Assembly: GCA_015492495.1 (NCBI GenBank)
Contig: WGEY01000103.1
Location: 1 to 49,300 of the forward strand
Origin: Deltaproteobacteria bacterium
GTDB lineage: Bacteria; Desulfobacterota; GWC2-55-46; DRQE01
DNA length: 49,300 bases
Reading direction: 5' to 3'
In this document: positions 46,949 through 49,300 of the stretch, piece after piece
How the letters are laid out: every line of letters starts with the position of its first letter
How positions within the stretch are numbered: the first letter of the stretch is position 1
The notes under the pieces: model-generated
Seen by the model: the letters and a program-made list of their open reading frames with translations, nothing else
Database searches by the model: none
What the model was told of the DNA's origin: nothing
Translations under genes and position numbers: made by a program

Positions 46949-47683
46949 ATGAATATAGACGGACTGGCGAGTCATGCAAGAATATGGGATATGGTCGCAG
47001 GGGCTGGCCCTATGGTCAAGCTCGTCCTCCTGATCCTGCTTCTTCAATCCATCTTCTCCTGGGCCATCATCCTCTACAAGGTCAACCTGCTCAGGAAGAT
47101 CGAAAAAGAGACATCATCCTTTTACGACCTTTTCTGGAAGAAGAGGGACCTTAGACAGATGTACAGGGTGACCAAGAACTACCCTAACTCACCGCTTACG
47201 AGGATCTTCAAGGATGCGTATGCAGAGGCCGGATCGTACATAGAGGCTCCGCCTCGGGAACGGTCCAAGAGCCTCATAGCCATGGAGGGGACCGGGCTTT
47301 TGCGGCGGATCCTCAAAAAGACCATCTCGATAGAGCGGGCCGGCATGGAAAAGTCCGCTTCATTCCTTGCCACAACCGGCAGCACGGCCCCTTTCATAGG
47401 ACTCTTCGGCACGGTGTGGGGTATAATGAACACCTTCAGGTCCATAGGGGCTAAGGGCGGGGCCAGCCTTGCGGTGGTCGCCCCCGGCATATCGGAAGCG
47501 CTCATCGCCACGGCCATGGGGCTCTTTGCCGCCATACCGGCCGTGGTCGGCTACAACTACATAATAGCAAGGACGGACCGCATCGCAAAGGAAATGGAGG
47601 CCTTCTCCACCGACCTTGTAACACTGATCGAGAAGACGATAGGCGGTTTTGAAGGTCAGGGACGTAACGACGAGGAGGCCTGA
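46949..47683 (+). CDS. tolQ: TolQ/ExbB-type proton channel subunit
   Basis: The product has 244 residues. Three membrane helices are visible: about 18-38 (MVKLVLLILLLQSIFSWAIILY), about 135-160 (TTGSTAPFIGLFGTVWGIMNTF) and about 175-200 (GISEALIATAMGLFAAIPAVVGYNY). It uses the proton gradient with TolR to energise TolA and stabilise the outer membrane at division. AAGGAG lies 14 bases before the ATG. The context with tolR, tolA and tolB makes TolQ more likely than ExbB. Confidence 0.93.
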   Translation: MNIDGLASHARIWDMVAGAGPMVKLVLLILLLQSIFSWAIILYKVNLLRKIEKETSSFYDLFWKKRDLRQMYRVTKNYPNSPLTRIFKDAYAEAGSYIEAPPRERSKSLIAMEGTGLLRRILKKTISIERAGMEKSASFLATTGSTAPFIGLFGTVWGIMNTFRSIGAKGGASLAVVAPGISEALIATAMGLFAAIPAVVGYNYIIARTDRIAKEMEAFSTDLVTLIEKTIGGFEGQGRNDEEA

Positions 47684-47686
47684 CAG

Positions 47687-48091
47687 ATGGCGGACAGAAG
47701 GATCCTGTCTGAGATAAACGTCACTCCTTTCGTGGACGTGATGCTGGTACTTCTAGTCATATTCATGGTTACCGCACCTATGATGGAATCCGGCATAGAC
47801 GTGAACCTGCCCAAGGTAGAGTCCGGCCCTGTCGAGGGGCGCCAAAAACCGTTGATAGTCACAATAGACCGCAAGGGCGCGATCTTCATCAACAAGCGAA
47901 GGCTCAAGTTGGCCGAGCTCGAACGAAAGCTCCAGGCCATACTCAAGAGAAGGACCGACAGGGTGGTCTACCTGAGGGCCGACGCCTCGGTGCCGTACGG
48001 CAAGGTGGCAAGGGCCATGGCCGCCATAAGGAACTCGGGGGTGGAGAGGATAGCCATGATAACCGAGCCTCCGGAGGAGACGGGGAGGTAA
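47687..48091 (+). CDS. tolR: TolR/ExbD-type proton channel subunit
   Basis: The product has 134 residues. It starts with the conserved block ILSEINVTPFVDVMLVLLVIFMVTAPMM, in which the Asp within the membrane helix carries protons. The C-terminal periplasmic domain reads RKGAIFINKRRLKLAELERKL and VYLRADASVPYGKVARAM. It lies 3 bases after tolQ and works with it to drive TolA. Confidence 0.95.
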   Translation: MADRRILSEINVTPFVDVMLVLLVIFMVTAPMMESGIDVNLPKVESGPVEGRQKPLIVTIDRKGAIFINKRRLKLAELERKLQAILKRRTDRVVYLRADASVPYGKVARAMAAIRNSGVERIAMITEPPEETGR

Positions 48092-48100
48092 AGGGGACGG

Positions 48101-48982
48101 GTGCAGAGTGTCTTAGGCCAGCAACAACCGGGTTTCGTAAAGATGCTCGTAGCCTCTCTCCTCCTTCACACGGTACTGCTTGCCGCAGCCTTCTTCCTCG
48201 TAAGGGGAGAGCAGAAAAGGATATTCCTTAAACCGGTCTATACGACGGTTGAGATCGTGAGCTCCCCTGCCGGGAAACCGGCGGTAAAAGGAAAGAGCAC
48301 ACGTAAAAAGAAGGCACACCAAAAGACCGCGAAGAAGACCGTCAAGGTCCCCGCCAGGTCACCCGCCAGGACATCGAAAAAGGCAAAGAAGAAGGTTCAC
48401 AAGGTCGGGACAAAGAAGGCCGCGGCCAAGGCGGCCCCCTCCCGAAGGGCTGAAGAGGCCTCGATCTCCGGTGCCCTTGCCGCCATAGAGGAGAAGGTAA
48501 GAAAAAGGGAGGAGGACGCTCTTGTGTCCAGCAGGATAAGGGCGATAGAAGAAAAGAAGAGGCGCGAAGAGGAAGAACTCAGAGAGAAACTCGAAGGGAT
48601 AAGAAAGGAACTCCTTGCAGGAGCCGATACGGACACGGTCAGCGTCGAGGCCGGCTCAACCGCTTCAAGTGGCGGTGTCACGCGCGAACTCTTCGAGCTC
48701 GAATACAAGGAGTACTACAACACCGTGGGCACTATGATCCGGTCCGCCTGGATATACCCGGGCGAGGCGGAAAAGGGGCTGCGGACAACGCTGTCTCTCC
48801 GGATCGGCCGGGACGGAGAGCTCAGGGGCGTGAGCATAGAGAAGGGGTCCGGGAATGCGCTCTTCGATGAATCCGCGCTAAAGGCCGTAAAGAAGGCATC
48901 CCCGTTTCCGCCGCTGCCTGAGACGATGACCGAGGGGGACCTCGAGTTAGGCGTAAGGTTCTGCCCCGGAGGATGCGACTGA
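48101..48982 (+). CDS. tolA: TolA-type periplasm-spanning protein
   Basis: The product has 293 residues from a GTG at 48101 (GGGGACGG precedes). An N-terminal membrane helix (about 15-35) is followed by a long Lys/Ala/Arg-rich stretch (about 60-120). A charged coiled coil then covers about 125-175, and a TonB/TolA C-terminal domain ends it (GTMIRSAWIYPGEAEKGLRTTLSLRIGRDGEL, SALKAVKKASPFPPLP). It links TolQR in the inner membrane to TolB and Pal. It lies between tolR and tolB. Confidence 0.9.
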   Translation: MQSVLGQQQPGFVKMLVASLLLHTVLLAAAFFLVRGEQKRIFLKPVYTTVEIVSSPAGKPAVKGKSTRKKKAHQKTAKKTVKVPARSPARTSKKAKKKVHKVGTKKAAAKAAPSRRAEEASISGALAAIEEKVRKREEDALVSSRIRAIEEKKRREEEELREKLEGIRKELLAGADTDTVSVEAGSTASSGGVTRELFELEYKEYYNTVGTMIRSAWIYPGEAEKGLRTTLSLRIGRDGELRGVSIEKGSGNALFDESALKAVKKASPFPPLPETMTEGDLELGVRFCPGGCD

Positions 48983-48984
48983 CC

Positions 48985-49300
48985 ATGAGATACATAACAT
49001 CTTGCATGCTCACCGTATTGCTCCTCTTCACGGTGCAAACCGAAGCCCTGCCCAAGGTATACATAGACATAGACTCTCCGGCGGGCAGGAAGCTTCCTGT
49101 TGCCATACAGGAGTTCGTGGAGCTCAGGACCATCTTTTCCACGGCCCCGGGGGTCGACACAGAAGCTATCGGGGAAGAGCTCATGGACGCGCTCGCCGGC
49201 GACCTGGCGCTCACCGGTTTCTTTGACATCATAGACAAAGAGGCATACCTCGAAGATCCGGCCACATCCGGGATAACCCGCCGGGATACCGACTTTTCCC
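48985..49300 (+). CDS. tolB: TolB, N-terminal part (runs off the window)
   Basis: The ATG at 48985 lies 2 bases after the tolA stop. The visible 105 residues start with a signal peptide (MRYITSCMLTVLLLFTVQTEA). The TolB N-terminal domain follows (KVYIDIDSPAGRKLPVAIQE, then ELMDALAGDLALTGFFDIID). The C-terminal propeller is beyond the window. TolB binds Pal and TolA in the periplasm. The reading frame is open to the last base. Confidence 0.9.
   Translation, partial: MRYITSCMLTVLLLFTVQTEALPKVYIDIDSPAGRKLPVAIQEFVELRTIFSTAPGVDTEAIGEELMDALAGDLALTGFFDIIDKEAYLEDPATSGITRRDTDFS

Noticed and set aside
1-49300. tRNA, rRNA and CRISPR loci
   Set aside because: I looked for T-loop-like motifs, conserved rRNA stretches and regularly spaced short repeats and found none I could support.

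Overview
The window reads as one contiguous stretch of a moderately GC-rich Gram-negative (diderm) bacterial chromosome. The diderm signs are a secretin (PilQ), Tol-Pal genes, lipoproteins with lipoboxes, and a LytM-type envelope peptidase. The gene order pilMNOPQ-aroC-aroK-aroB, a roadblock protein, an Xaa-Pro peptidase and accB-accC, together with heavy use of ATA (Ile) and AGG (Arg), resembles Deltaproteobacteria or Nitrospirota-like lineages. I cannot place the organism more precisely. No rRNA, tRNA or CRISPR array was found. Almost everything lies on the minus strand. The exceptions are one BON-domain gene (10395-11057) and the tolQRAB operon at the right end.

Left part (1-9961, minus strand): a giant secreted RHS/YD-repeat protein of about 2,870 residues. 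It has 14 YVTN propeller repeats, four Ig-like domains, NHL repeats, YD repeats and an RHS core. A frameshift near 2870 splits it. It ends in a variable, AT-richer tip domain, followed with a short overlap by a small two-helix membrane protein. This is the layout of a polymorphic toxin and its immunity protein. Beyond that lies an orphan RHS-core fragment (105-1019). It is homologous to the main core, lacks a start, carries a 1-nt frameshift, and loses homology exactly where a new tip would begin.

Middle part (10.4-30 kb): the BON gene has its own promoter. The convergent minus-strand genes are a cyclophilin, a CCA/poly(A)-polymerase family enzyme, an acidic TPR protein, a LipM-like octanoyltransferase, accC, accB, an Xaa-Pro peptidase, an MglB-like roadblock protein, a mini-TPR protein, aroB, aroK and aroC. 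Upstream of these is the type IV pilus alignment operon: a small XRE regulator, then pilM, N, O, P and Q.

Right part (30-46.6 kb, minus strand): a minor-pilin operon (pilV, pilW, pilX, pilY1, a small secreted protein, an Ig-fold lipoprotein and a FimU/GspH-like pilin) ends at a clear Rho-independent terminator. It is preceded by a near-perfect sigma-54 promoter that lies just downstream of a pilS/pilR-type two-component system and the prepilin peptidase pilD. The inferred circuit is kinase to NtrC-type activator to sigma-54 promoter to minor pilins and PilY1. Further upstream come a solitary HEPN protein, argJ, secA (with a hairpin-bearing leader) and an M23 peptidase. The right edge holds tolQ, tolR, tolA and the start of tolB on the plus strand, reading away from an AT-rich divergent promoter region.
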